Source: Kribbella solani (GTDB lineage Bacteria > Actinomycetota > Actinomycetes > Propionibacteriales > Kribbellaceae). From it: 64,000 bases of DNA. The DNA lies in the NCBI RefSeq assembly GCF_014205295.1, contig NZ_JACHNF010000001.1, positions 6,386,001 through 6,450,000 of the forward strand, in the 5' to 3' direction. Positions 17,437 to 25,787 of this stretch are shown in pieces. The first letter of the stretch is position 1, and each line of letters opens with the position of its first letter. The notes under the pieces are model-generated. The model saw nothing but the letters and a program-made list of their open reading frames with translations, was not told the DNA's origin and made no database searches. A program made the position numbers and the translations under genes.

Positions 17437-18369
17437 ATGCGGCTCGGCGTACTCGACGTGGGATCCAACACCGTCCACCTGCTCGTGGTGGACGCGCATC
17501 GTGGTGCCGCGCCGTTACCGGCGTACTCGCACAAGACCGAGCTGCGGCTGGCCGAGCACCTGGACACCGACGGGCGGATCGACGAGTCCGGTGCCGACGG
17601 GCTGGTCGAGTTCGTCAAGGAAGCGGTCGCGCTGGCCGAGGACAAGGGCTGCGAGTCGGTGCTGTCGTTCGCCACCTCGGCGCTGCGGGAGGCACCGAAC
17701 GGCGAGAAGGTGCTGGCCAGGGTACACAAGGAAACCGACGTCACGCTGGAGGTGCTCAGCGGCGAGGACGAGGCTCGGCTGACCTTCCTGGCCGTCCGCC
17801 GGTGGTTCGGCTGGTCCTCCGGCCGGCTGTGCGTGTTCGACATCGGTGGCGGCTCGCTGGAGATCGCGGCCGGGTCGGACGAGCAGCCGACGGTGGCGGA
17901 ATCGGTCCAGCTCGGCGCCGGCCGGCTGACCCGGGAGGGACTGACCGCCGACCCGCCGGACAAGGACGAGGTACGCGCGTTACGCCGCCGGATCCGGATG
18001 GAGCTGGCCGCCGTCGCGGGCCCGATCCTGCGGGCCGGCAAGCCGCAGCGTTCGGTCGCCACCAGCAAGACCTTCCGCTCGCTGGCCCGGATCGCCGGCG
18101 CGGCGCCGTCCGCCGACGGGCCGTACGTCCCACGGCTGCTGAACCGGGACGACCTGAACGAGTGGATTCCGAAGCTGACCACGATGACGGCCGCCGAGCG
18201 GGCCGCGCTGCCGGGCGTCTCGGCCGGCCGCGCCTTCCAGCTGACCGCCGGTGCCCTGGTCGCGGACGCGGTGATGGACCTCTTCGACCTGCCCGCGCTC
18301 GAGGTCTGCCCGTGGGCCCTGCGTGAAGGCGTCATCCTGTCCCGGCTCGACCAGCTGCAACCCCGGTGA
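17437..18369 (+). CDS. ppx: Exopolyphosphatase, Ppx/GppA family
   Basis: Hydrolyses inorganic polyphosphate or pppGpp. The 310-residue actin-fold protein has the phosphate-1 motif LDVGSNTVHLL (6-16), SFATSALREAPN (78-89), the catalytic Glu region LSGEDEARL and the phosphate-2 motif VFDIGGGSLEI (133-143). It is the short two-domain type found in actinobacteria (Mycobacterium Ppx1). TAGCGT sits 6 nt before the ATG, so the message is probably leaderless. The TIM-barrel gene follows after 4 nt, the same order as in Mycobacterium (Rv0496 onwards, from memory). Confidence 0.92.
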   Translation: MRLGVLDVGSNTVHLLVVDAHRGAAPLPAYSHKTELRLAEHLDTDGRIDESGADGLVEFVKEAVALAEDKGCESVLSFATSALREAPNGEKVLARVHKETDVTLEVLSGEDEARLTFLAVRRWFGWSSGRLCVFDIGGGSLEIAAGSDEQPTVAESVQLGAGRLTREGLTADPPDKDEVRALRRRIRMELAAVAGPILRAGKPQRSVATSKTFRSLARIAGAAPSADGPYVPRLLNRDDLNEWIPKLTTMTAAERAALPGVSAGRAFQLTAGALVADAVMDLFDLPALEVCPWALREGVILSRLDQLQPR

Positions 18370-18373
18370 GCGA

Positions 18374-19228
18374 ATGAACCCCCGTACGACCGCGAAGATC
18401 GGCCTGTCCACTGCCTCCGTGTACCCGGAGTCGACCGCCAGCGGGTTCGAGCTCGCCGCGCGGCTCGGGTACGACGGGGTCGAGGTGATGATCGGGATCG
18501 ACCCGCTGAGTACCCAGATCGACGCGATCCAGCGGCTGATCGACTACCACCAGCTGCCGGTGCTGGCGATCCATGCGCCGACGCTGCTGATCATGCAGCG
18601 GGTGTGGGGCACCGACCCGTGGAGCAAGCTCGAGCGCAGCGCCGAGGCGGCGAAGGAACTCGGTGCCGACGTGGTCGTCGTGCATCCGCCGTTCCGCTGG
18701 CAGCGTGACTACGCGCGCGGGTTCGTCGAGGGGGTCGCCCGGCTCGAGGCCGAGACGGGCGTGACGCTGGCGGTCGAGAACATGTACCCGTGGCGGGCGC
18801 CGGGCAAGGGCCTGCAGGCGTACGCGCCGAGCTGGGACCCGACCGAGCAGACGTACGCGCACACCACGCTGGACCTGTCGCACGCGTCCACCGCGGAACA
18901 GGACTGCGTCGAGCTGGCCGCGACGATGGGCAAGAGCCTCACGCACGTACACCTGACCGACGGCACCGGCTCCGCGAAGGACGAGCACCTGGTGCCGGGT
19001 CGCGGTACGCAGCGCGCGGCAGAGCTGCTGTCGACGCTGGCCACCCAGGATTTCCGCGGCCACATCATCATCGAGATCAACACCCGGCGCGCGACCAGCC
19101 GCTCCGAGCGCGAGATCGACCTGGTCGAGTCGCTGGAGTTCACCCGCAAGCACTTCGTCCGCAAATCCTCCCGCCGGACCCCGTTCGCGGTCACCCCGGA
19201 CGGGGTGGTCTCGGAGCTGGCGCCGTGA
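18374..19228 (+). CDS. Sugar phosphate isomerase/epimerase-like TIM-barrel protein
   Basis: 284-residue AP-endonuclease-2/xylose-isomerase-like barrel. Metal-ligand strands are visible: VLAIHAPTLL, VVVVHPPF, TLAVENMYP (Glu), LDLSHAST (Asp/His), HVHLTDG (His/Asp) and HIIIEIN (Glu). The substrate is not known; the family includes inositol and sugar isomerases. It forms an operon with ppx upstream (4-nt gap) and a TetR gene downstream (GTGA overlap). The C-terminus ends in a basic RKSSRRTPF stretch. Confidence 0.88.
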   Translation: MNPRTTAKIGLSTASVYPESTASGFELAARLGYDGVEVMIGIDPLSTQIDAIQRLIDYHQLPVLAIHAPTLLIMQRVWGTDPWSKLERSAEAAKELGADVVVVHPPFRWQRDYARGFVEGVARLEAETGVTLAVENMYPWRAPGKGLQAYAPSWDPTEQTYAHTTLDLSHASTAEQDCVELAATMGKSLTHVHLTDGTGSAKDEHLVPGRGTQRAAELLSTLATQDFRGHIIIEINTRRATSRSEREIDLVESLEFTRKHFVRKSSRRTPFAVTPDGVVSELAP

Positions 19229-19875
19229 CGACCGCGCGCCCTCCGGCGTCGGGCCGGTCGTCGTCAAGCCGGTCGTCGTCGGGCCGCCCGGCGTCGGGAC
19301 GGTCGCCGGGCCGGCGGCCGGGCGGTCCGGACACCCGCGGCGAGATCGTCAAGGCGGCCCGGGAGACCTTTGCGGAGAAGGGATTCGCGGCCACCTCGCT
19401 CCGTGCCGTCGCCCGGCAGGCCGGCGTGGACGCGGCGCTGGTGCACCACTATTTCGGCGGCAAGGACGAGCTGTTCATCGAGGCGATGGCGCTGCCGCTG
19501 GACCCGCGGCAGATGGCGGCGCGGATCGTCGACGGTCCGCGCTCGGAGCTCGGACGGCGGATCGTGACCCTCTTCCTCGGCGTCTGGGAGTCGGCCGACG
19601 GGCGGCAGCGGATGACCGCGATGCTGCGCAGCGTCGTCACCAGCGAGGCGGTGGCGCGGACGATGCGCGAGGGGATGACCGGCATGATCCTGGAACCGGT
19701 CTCGCGGTTCATCGGGCCGCCGGACGCCAGGCTCCGGGCCGGCCTGATCGCCGGCCACCTGTTCGGCGTCGCACTGACCCGGTACCTGGTCGAGCTCGAG
19801 CCGGTCGCCGACGCCGACCTGAGTACGTTGATCGACCGCATCGCGCCCGCGATCCAGCAGTACATCGACGGCTGA
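19225..19875 (+). CDS. TetR family transcriptional regulator
   Basis: 216-residue repressor. An unusual Ser/Arg/Gly-rich N-terminal extension (residues 8-33) precedes the DNA-binding domain: DTRGEIVKAARETFAEKGF, then ATSLRAVARQAGVDAALVHHYFGGKDELF (about 34-81). The C-terminal part is a TetR_C_17-like helical ligand domain. The GTG overlaps the preceding stop as GTGA, and its own stop overlaps the next start as TGATG, so translation is coupled across three genes. A nearby target may be the ABC exporter operon, whose start lies in a 16-bp palindrome; this is inference. Confidence 0.9.
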   Translation: MTTARPPASGRSSSSRSSSGRPASGRSPGRRPGGPDTRGEIVKAARETFAEKGFAATSLRAVARQAGVDAALVHHYFGGKDELFIEAMALPLDPRQMAARIVDGPRSELGRRIVTLFLGVWESADGRQRMTAMLRSVVTSEAVARTMREGMTGMILEPVSRFIGPPDARLRAGLIAGHLFGVALTRYLVELEPVADADLSTLIDRIAPAIQQYIDG

Positions 19876-20444
19876 TGCGGGTCCCGACCGACCGCGAGAT
19901 CCGCGCGCTGCATCGCGAATGCGCGCCGAGCCGCGGTTCGTACGAGCTTGTGTCCGAGCATTGCCGGCTGGTGTGTTCGGTGGCGGAACAGTTCTTCACC
20001 CGGCTGGACCTCGACACCGACCTCGTACGCGCGGGTGCGTTGCTGCACGACATCGGCGTGTACCGGCTGGACTCGACCGCGTACATCCGGCATGGCGTAC
20101 TCGGCCATGAACTGCTGGCGTCACTCGGATATCCGGTCGAACTCTGCCGGTTCGCGTCCTGTCACACCGGGGTCGGGATCACCCGGGAGGACGTGGTGCG
20201 GCAGGGTTTGCCGATCCCGGTCGCGGACTACGTACCGGCGACCCCCGAGGAAGAGCTGGTCCTTTACGCCGACAAGTTCCACAGCAAACGGACGCCGCCG
20301 GTGTTCCTGTCCGGGGCCACGTACGCCGCTGAGGTCGCGCGGTTCGGCGCGGACAAGGCCGTCGCGTTCGACGCGTTGCGGGCGCGGTACGGCGAACCCG
20401 AACTGGGCGCGCTGAGCGCCGCCACCGGGTACGCCGTCAGCTGA
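19875..20444 (+). CDS. HD-domain phosphohydrolase
   Basis: 189-residue metal-dependent phosphohydrolase. The ligand set includes H29 (SEHCRLV), the HD pair H58-D59 (GALLHDIG), a His in IRHGVLGHELL and a Cys-His (ASCHTGVG), followed by DKFHSK. The substrate is unknown; small HD proteins commonly hydrolyse nucleotides. It is translated in a coupled chain with the TetR gene and is the last gene before the ABC promoter. Confidence 0.85.
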   Translation: MRVPTDREIRALHRECAPSRGSYELVSEHCRLVCSVAEQFFTRLDLDTDLVRAGALLHDIGVYRLDSTAYIRHGVLGHELLASLGYPVELCRFASCHTGVGITREDVVRQGLPIPVADYVPATPEEELVLYADKFHSKRTPPVFLSGATYAAEVARFGADKAVAFDALRARYGEPELGALSAATGYAVS

Positions 20445-20453
20445 CCGGGGTTG

Positions 20454-20496
20454 TTGCCAGGCGATGTTGCACGCGCTAAATTCATCATATGATGAA
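20454..20496 (+). promoter_or_regulatory. ABC operon promoter with 16-bp palindromic operator
   Basis: TTGCCA (20454-20459), 17-bp spacer, TAAATT (20477-20482), then ATG at 20489 after 6 nt. The perfect palindrome TTCATCATATGATGAA (20481-20496) covers the end of the -10, the transcription start and the first two codons. Confidence 0.7.
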
Positions 20497-21211
20497 AAAC
20501 GCCGTGAGCTGCCGGGACGTGGTCGTCGTACGCGGCGACCGGGAGGTACTGCACGGGGTCGGCTTCGACCTCCGGGCCGGAACGGTGACCGGCCTGCTCG
20601 GGCCGTCCGGCTGCGGCAAAACCACGCTGATCCGCGCGATCGTCGGCCTGCAGGCGCGGGTCACCGGCGACGTGTCGGTGCTCGGGCAGCCGGCCGGCGC
20701 GCCGAAGCTGCGCGGCCGGATCGGGTACGTGACCCAGGAGCCGAGCGTGTACGGCGACCTGACCGTGACCGAGAATCTGCGCTTCTTCGCCGCGGTGCTC
20801 GGGGTCGAGCCGGCGGATGTGCAACGGGTGATCGAGGCGGTCGACCTGACGACGCACGCCGATGCTCGGGTCGACCAGCTGTCGGGTGGCCAACGTTCGC
20901 GCGCGTCCCTGGCCGCGGCGCTGCTCGGCAGCCCCGAGCTGCTGGTGTTGGACGAACCAACGGTCGGGCTGGATCCCGTGCTCCGGCGTGATCTCTGGAA
21001 CCTGTTCCACGAGCTGGCCGACGTGGGCGCGACGCTGCTGGTGTCCAGTCATGTCATGGACGAGGCGTCGCGCTGCGATCGGCTGTTGCTGATGCGCGAG
21101 GGGGAGCTGCTCGCCGACGACACACCCGACGCGCTGCTCACTTCGGCCGGTACGGCCGACATCGAGCAGGCGTTTCTCACCCTGATCGACCGGAAGGCAG
21201 GTGCACGATGA
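20489..21211 (+). CDS. ABC exporter ATP-binding protein
   Basis: 240-residue nucleotide-binding subunit of an ABC-2 exporter. Walker A GPSGCGKT (38-45), Q-loop VTQEPS, signature LSGGQ (131-135), Walker B LLVLDEP (151-157) and switch His in SSHVMDEA. It matches the DrrA/CcmA-like drug or lipid exporter group. The first two codons are both ATG and lie inside a palindrome with a promoter 6 nt upstream, so the message is leaderless and probably repressed there. The permease gene overlaps by ATGA. Confidence 0.94.
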   Translation: MMKNAVSCRDVVVVRGDREVLHGVGFDLRAGTVTGLLGPSGCGKTTLIRAIVGLQARVTGDVSVLGQPAGAPKLRGRIGYVTQEPSVYGDLTVTENLRFFAAVLGVEPADVQRVIEAVDLTTHADARVDQLSGGQRSRASLAAALLGSPELLVLDEPTVGLDPVLRRDLWNLFHELADVGATLLVSSHVMDEASRCDRLLLMREGELLADDTPDALLTSAGTADIEQAFLTLIDRKAGAR

Positions 21212-21945
21212 CTCCGCGGGTGACGTTCGCGGTCGCGGCCCGGGTGCTGGCGCAGTTGCGCCGGGATCGTCGGACGGTGGTGATGCTGATCGTGCTGCCG
21301 GCGTTGCTGGTCAGCCTGATGTACTGGATGTTCACCGACTCGCCGAACACCTTCAACCGGGTCGGCGGGCCGCTGCTGGCGGTTTTCCCGTCGATCATCA
21401 TGTTCGTGGTCACCTCGGTGGCGACGCTGCGGGAGCGGTCCAGCGGGACGCTGTCGCGGTTGTTCACGATGCCGATGGCAAAGCTGGATTTCCTGCTCGG
21501 GTACGCGTTGGCCTTTGCGCTGATAGCCGTTGTGCAGGCGCTCGTAGTGGTGTCGATCGCCCTTTATCTGCTGGACTTGCAGATCCAGGGTGCTGCCTGG
21601 CAGCTCGGGGTGGTCGCGGTGCTCGACGGCGTACTGGGCGCGGCGCTCGGCTTGTTCGCGAGTGCTTTCGCGCGGACCGAGTTCCAGGCCGTCCAGCTGA
21701 TGCCGGCCGTGATGATTCCGCAGATCCTGCTGTGTGGATTGCTCGTGCCGCGCGATCAGCTACCGGGTGTCCTGCGCGCGATCAGTGACGTACTTCCACT
21801 GTCCTACGCGGTCGACGCCGTTCTGGGGGTTGCCAAGGGCAACGGTTTCGCCACCGGTACCGGCGGCGACGCGCTGGTCGTACTGGCCTTCATCCTCGCC
21901 GCGCTCGGTCTCGGCGCCGCCACCCTGAAACGCCGTACCGCCTGA
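21208..21945 (+). CDS. ABC-2 type exporter permease
   Basis: 245-residue membrane protein with six hydrophobic helices, of the ABC-2 type. Conserved elements are the N-terminal LAQLRRDRRTVVMLIVLPALL, the motif LRERSSGTLSRLFTMP (about 74-89) and LCGLLVPRDQLPGVLRAISDVLPLSY near the C-terminus. It pairs with the preceding ATPase to pump a drug, lipid or similar substrate outward. The gene ends just before a terminator shared with the convergent gene. Confidence 0.93.
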   Translation: MTPRVTFAVAARVLAQLRRDRRTVVMLIVLPALLVSLMYWMFTDSPNTFNRVGGPLLAVFPSIIMFVVTSVATLRERSSGTLSRLFTMPMAKLDFLLGYALAFALIAVVQALVVVSIALYLLDLQIQGAAWQLGVVAVLDGVLGAALGLFASAFARTEFQAVQLMPAVMIPQILLCGLLVPRDQLPGVLRAISDVLPLSYAVDAVLGVAKGNGFATGTGGDALVVLAFILAALGLGAATLKRRTA

Positions 21946-21954
21946 GAACGCAGA

Positions 21955-21989
21955 CCGCCCGGACCGTGGTGTCAGCACGGCCCGGGCGG
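21955..21989. terminator. Terminator between ABC permease and convergent gene
   Basis: CCGCCCGG-A-CCGTG (21955-21968) pairs with CACGG-C-CCGGGCGG (21976-21989), one mismatch, 7-nt loop. Confidence 0.75.
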
Positions 21990-21995
21990 GCGGGG

Positions 21996-23027
21996 TCAGT
22001 TTTCTCCGAAGACCCTTACCACCTTGTTGTTCTTGTCATAGGCAGTGGCCTTCGGGAACACCTTCGCGGGGTGCTTGGCCTTGGAAGTGAAGACGTAGGC
22101 GAACCAGCCGTCGTTCACCGGCACCTCTTGCACCGGGCCGGTGCCCTGCTGAACCTTGACCTTGGTCGCGTTCGACGCGGCCCGGCCCCAGTCGACGTAG
22201 GTGTCACCGAAGCAGGCCCCGTTGTGGCACTGCCCGCCGCCGCCACCGCCCGAGTACAGGTCGAGGCGCTTGTTGCCGACCGCCGGCATGGCCGGGTCGA
22301 GGTTCGGGTCGATCTTGTCCAGCGTCAGCGAACCGATGCTGGTCAGGTCGTACCAGGGCGCATTCTCATCGGTTTGCAGGGTGCAGTTGACCGCCTTCTG
22401 CCTCGACGGCGAGACCGCGACCACAATCGCCTTGCCGAGCGCGGCGTTCCGGTCCTGGGCGACGACCGTCCACTTGGTCAGGTCGGACCAGGCGGCCACC
22501 GAGCAGGCCTTCAGCTGGCCGGCGAGATCTGCCGGGACACTCTTGGTCTTCTGGACCTCCGCGACCAGTGCCGCGGTCGGCTTGTCGCCGCCCGGGATGT
22601 CACAGCTCCCCGGCTTCGTCCCGTTCCGGAGGTCGTAGACGGCGGAATGCACCGAGCGGAACGTCTTGCCCATGAGGGGTAGCTTCTGCTCCGGGTTCCG
22701 GAGCGCGCAGCGGCGCTCGGCCTCCGCCTTGCTGATCGTCTGATTGACGCCGGCCTCCCCGCTGGGCACACCGGGCACGGCCTCGAACATCGAGCTGTCC
22801 TGCCCGGCAACGCTCGGCTGCCGGTCGGCGCTGGTCAGGTTCGGTACCAGGGCGGCGCCCAGCGCGATCACGGCAACCCCGGCGACGGCCCCACCAGCGC
22901 CGAACAGCTTGCGGCGGCGCCGGCCGCGGCGGCCCTTGGCCACCAGCTGAGCCGTGTCGAACGGCTCCAGCGGCTCGCCGTCGGCCAGCCGGTGCAACTC
23001 GGCGCTGACCTCACGTGTGTCATCCAT
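21996..23027 (-). CDS. Single-pass membrane protein partnered with ECF sigma factor
   Basis: 343 residues: a cytoplasmic N-terminus (about 1-45, ending in RRGRRRRK), one transmembrane helix (about 47-68, FGAGGAVAGVAVIALGAALV) and a long extracytoplasmic domain with several Cys and a Gly-rich loop. It begins 11 nt after the sigma-factor stop with GAAGGAGAA before the ATG at 23027. The arrangement suggests an anti-sigma or sensor protein for the SigE-family factor, though no zinc-finger anti-sigma motif (HxxxCxxC) is visible. It is otherwise unrecognised. Confidence 0.72.
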   Translation of the reverse strand: MDDTREVSAELHRLADGEPLEPFDTAQLVAKGRRGRRRRKLFGAGGAVAGVAVIALGAALVPNLTSADRQPSVAGQDSSMFEAVPGVPSGEAGVNQTISKAEAERRCALRNPEQKLPLMGKTFRSVHSAVYDLRNGTKPGSCDIPGGDKPTAALVAEVQKTKSVPADLAGQLKACSVAAWSDLTKWTVVAQDRNAALGKAIVVAVSPSRQKAVNCTLQTDENAPWYDLTSIGSLTLDKIDPNLDPAMPAVGNKRLDLYSGGGGGGQCHNGACFGDTYVDWGRAASNATKVKVQQGTGPVQEVPVNDGWFAYVFTSKAKHPAKVFPKATAYDKNNKVVRVFGEN

Positions 23028-23038
23028 CTTGTTCTCCT

Positions 23039-23548
23039 TCACAGCGCCGCCCGGCCGGATCGCCGGAGGTCGATGGCTCGTCGGAGAGTGTCGAGCCCAC
23101 GAGCTGCCTGGCTTTTCACGGTGCCTTCCGAGCAGCCGAGGATCTCCGCGGTCTGCTCGACCGACAGGTCCTCGTAGTACCGCAGCACCACGCAGGCGCG
23201 CTGCCGCGGCCCGAGTGACCTCAGTGCTGCCAGTACCTCGTCCCGCTCGGCGTGACCGTGGGCGAAGTCGTCCGGAACCACTCGGTCCGGTACCTCGGCG
23301 ATCGCCACCTCACGCCGCCAAGGCCGCCGCGTACCGTCGTACGCCACGTTCACCACCATCCGGCGCGCATAGGCCAGCGGGTTACCGACCCGCCGCACCT
23401 TGGGCCAGGCCAGATACAGCTTGTACAGCGCGTCCTGGACGATGTCGTCCGCCTTGTGCCGATCTCCCGACACCAAGAACGCCGTCCGCCGTAACGCCGC
23501 GCCCGCCACCTCGACGAACTCGACGTACTCCCGGTCCCGCTCCGCCAT
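23039..23548 (-). CDS. ECF RNA polymerase sigma factor, SigE family
   Basis: 169-residue sigma-70 factor of the actinobacterial SigE (TIGR02983-like) type. Region 2 is FVEVAGAALRRTAFLVSGDRHKADDIVQDALYKLYLAW, and region 4 is LGPRQRACVVLRYYEDLS followed by VEQTAEILGCSEGTVKSQAARGL. The ATG at 23548 has GGAGG five bases upstream. An ECF-like promoter (GCAACC, 17 bp, CGTC) lies just upstream, so autoregulation is likely. The membrane protein gene follows in the same transcript. Confidence 0.92.
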   Translation of the reverse strand: MAERDREYVEFVEVAGAALRRTAFLVSGDRHKADDIVQDALYKLYLAWPKVRRVGNPLAYARRMVVNVAYDGTRRPWRREVAIAEVPDRVVPDDFAHGHAERDEVLAALRSLGPRQRACVVLRYYEDLSVEQTAEILGCSEGTVKSQAARGLDTLRRAIDLRRSGRAAL

Positions 23549-23578
23549 CCAAGCCTCCACTCTCCATCTCCACCTCAA

Positions 23579-23605
23579 GACGGAAAGCCGAATCCCCCAG
23601 GTTGC
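23579..23605 (-). promoter_or_regulatory. Candidate ECF-type autoregulatory promoter
   Basis: Minus-strand GCAACC (23605-23600), 17-bp spacer, CGTC (23582-23579), upstream of the SigE-family gene. AAC/CGTC is the common ECF pattern. A small palindrome GATTCGCATACGAATC (23616-23631) lies next to it. Confidence 0.45.
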
Positions 23606-23643
23606 ACCGTCACCAGATTCGCATACGAATCCGTCCGGTGGGG

Positions 23644-24678
23644 CTAACTGGAGAGGTGGGCGACATTCTGCCAGGCGGGGTCGGGGGTGGTGACCAGGGT
23701 CACTTTGCCGTGTGGCCAGCCGGTGGTGGCGGCTTGCAGCTGGGCGTCGGCGGGGGTGGTGCTGTCGGTGTAGTAGTGCAGGATTCGGGTGCCGGCCGAC
23801 GTCTCGTGGGCGAGCAGGTTGCCGGAGCCGCCGAGGCGGTCGGTGAGGTGGTCCTCGAAGGCGCGGAGTTCGTCCAGCATCTCGGATTCGGGCAGGCCGT
23901 CGTCGCGGACCAAGGGGTACTGGATCGAGACCGCGACGTGCGTGTCGAGGTGCGGCCGGCGGATCGAACGCAGTGGGTACTCGGCGGTGGCGATCACCCG
24001 TCGACCGTCCCGCGTACCCTCCAGCATCTTCCAGGCCGGGCTGCCGTCGTCGAGGGTGTGCTCGGCGGCGAACCCGGCCACCGCGGGCAGCAACTCCTGT
24101 ACGGGTACGGCGCCCGCGGGTGCCTCCGCCAGCGGGTCGATCGCGCCGACCCAGGTCTCCACCATCTCCTCACCCAGGACCAGATCGAGGATCAGGAAGG
24201 TCACCCGACGCTGCGCGTCCACCGGCAGGGTCCCGAACACCGGGTGGTGTACGCCGACATGCACCGACGCCGAATCCGGATCGATCGACACCAGCGATTC
24301 GTCGATCGCGACCGGCGGCAGTCCGTCGAACTGGATCGTCACCGCGGGTCCGGGGCGGCGCAGGTCGGCGTACTCCCAGACCTGGTCCGACGTCGGCGCG
24401 GCCCGCAGCCAGCGGCGGGCGACCGCGCGCTGGGCCGGGTTGCCGGCGGCGGTGACGATCAGCACGTGCTCGGCGTGCAGCCCGGGCCCGAGCTCCCACT
24501 CCAGGTCCGGGTGGATGCGGGCGATCCGCTCGTTCAGCGTCGCGTTCGCGTCGGCCGGCTGCCGGCGGGTGACGGCGTCCGCGACCGTCGTGGCGCCGGT
24601 ACCGGCCCACCAGGACCAGAACGCGCCGATCGGGTCGGCGTCCACCACGATCCGCTTCCGGCGCTTGAAGATGGGCAT
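23644..24678 (-). CDS. DUF695-domain protein
   Basis: 344-residue soluble protein. The N-terminal half (about 1-200) is unassigned, with WSWWAGTGATTVADAV near the start. The C-terminal part (about 230-340) matches the DUF695 pattern: HLDTHVAVSIQYPLVRDDGL, then ELRAFEDHLTDRL and GTRILHYYTDS. The function is not known. The ATG at 24678 is preferred because the preceding 23 in-frame codons look non-coding. It is divergent from proline dehydrogenase by 150 bp. Confidence 0.78.
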   Translation of the reverse strand: MPIFKRRKRIVVDADPIGAFWSWWAGTGATTVADAVTRRQPADANATLNERIARIHPDLEWELGPGLHAEHVLIVTAAGNPAQRAVARRWLRAAPTSDQVWEYADLRRPGPAVTIQFDGLPPVAIDESLVSIDPDSASVHVGVHHPVFGTLPVDAQRRVTFLILDLVLGEEMVETWVGAIDPLAEAPAGAVPVQELLPAVAGFAAEHTLDDGSPAWKMLEGTRDGRRVIATAEYPLRSIRRPHLDTHVAVSIQYPLVRDDGLPESEMLDELRAFEDHLTDRLGGSGNLLAHETSAGTRILHYYTDSTTPADAQLQAATTGWPHGKVTLVTTPDPAWQNVAHLSS

Positions 24679-24828
24679 GCGCGCATCTTCTCCCAGCCAG
24701 GGGTGCGACCGCCGAACCAGTACACCTGCTGGTGTGGTCCCGGCCACACGATTAGGGAGCGCTCAGTTCAGGCGCGTAGCCTGCAGACACCACTGCGGCT
24801 GGGTGGGTTTGACGAGGAGGAACACGTA

Positions 24829-25758
24829 GTGCTTCGGCGAGTCCTGCTGGGCATGTCCCGCAGCCCCCAGATCAAGAAGGCAGTGTCGTCGCTGCCGGTG
24901 TCCAGTGGGATCGTGGCGCGGTTCGTCGCCGGTGAGACCGCTCCGGAGGCCGTGCTGGCGACCGAGAAGCTGGTCAGCAACGGCCTGAACGTGACGCTCG
25001 ATCACCTCGGTGAGGACGTCACCGACCTGGCCGCCGCGCAGGCCACCGCCGACGCGTACCTCGACCTGCTGAAGAAGCTCGCCGCCGCCGGCCTGACCAA
25101 GCACGCCGAGGTCTCGGTGAAGCTGTCCGCCGTCGGCCAGGCGCTGCCGGGCGACGGCGAGAAGATCGCGCTGGAGAACGCGCGCACCATCTGCCGCGCG
25201 GCCCGCAACGCCGGCACGACGGTGACCCTCGACATGGAGGACCACACCACCACCGACTCCACGCTGGGCATCCTGCACGAGCTGCGCCAGGACTTCCCGG
25301 AGACCGGCGCGGTCCTGCAGGCGTACCTGCGGCGGACCGAGGCCGACTGCCGCGACCTCGCGTACGCCGGCTCCCGGGTCCGGTTGTGCAAGGGCGCGTA
25401 CAAGGAGCCGGAGTCGGTCGCGTTCCAGGAGAAGCGCCAGGTCGACAAGGCGTACGTACGCGCGACGAAGGTACTGATGAACGGCGCCGGCTACCCGATG
25501 ATCGCCTCGCACGACCCGCGGCTGATCTCGATCGCGGGCGCGCTCGCCGACCGCGCGAACCGGCAGCCGGGCAGTTTCGAGTACCAGCTGCTGTTCGGCA
25601 TCCGCCCCGAGGAGCAGCTCCGGCTGGCCGGGCAGGGGCACACCGTGCGCGTCTACATCCCGTACGGCGAGGACTGGTACGGCTACCTGGTCCGCCGCCT
25701 CGCCGAACGGCCCGCGAACCTGCGGTTCTTCGCCCGCTCCTTGATCAGCAAGAAGTAG
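24829..25758 (+). CDS. Proline dehydrogenase (monofunctional)
   Basis: FAD enzyme that oxidises L-proline to pyrroline-5-carboxylate. The 309-residue barrel shows KHAEVSVKLSAVGQ, TLDMEDHTTTDSTL, the strand LQAYLRRTEAD, RVRLCKGAYKEP, the substrate/flavin loop MIASHDPRL and the C-terminal YIPYGEDWYGYLVRRLAERPANLRFF with the conserved Arg residues. Length fits monofunctional enzymes (about 300). The GTG at 24829 has GAGGAGGAA six bases before it. The next gene, proC, makes the reverse conversion. The open frame upstream of 24829 is spurious. Confidence 0.95.
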   Translation: MLRRVLLGMSRSPQIKKAVSSLPVSSGIVARFVAGETAPEAVLATEKLVSNGLNVTLDHLGEDVTDLAAAQATADAYLDLLKKLAAAGLTKHAEVSVKLSAVGQALPGDGEKIALENARTICRAARNAGTTVTLDMEDHTTTDSTLGILHELRQDFPETGAVLQAYLRRTEADCRDLAYAGSRVRLCKGAYKEPESVAFQEKRQVDKAYVRATKVLMNGAGYPMIASHDPRLISIAGALADRANRQPGSFEYQLLFGIRPEEQLRLAGQGHTVRVYIPYGEDWYGYLVRRLAERPANLRFFARSLISKK

Positions 25759-25787
25759 CCCGCCCGCCTCGCGCTAGCCTGTGGACC

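Noticed and set aside
22954..24828. N-terminal extension of proline dehydrogenase by about 600 residues
   Set aside because: This stretch runs antisense through the sigma-factor and DUF695 genes; conserved sequence and a strong ribosome site begin at 24829.
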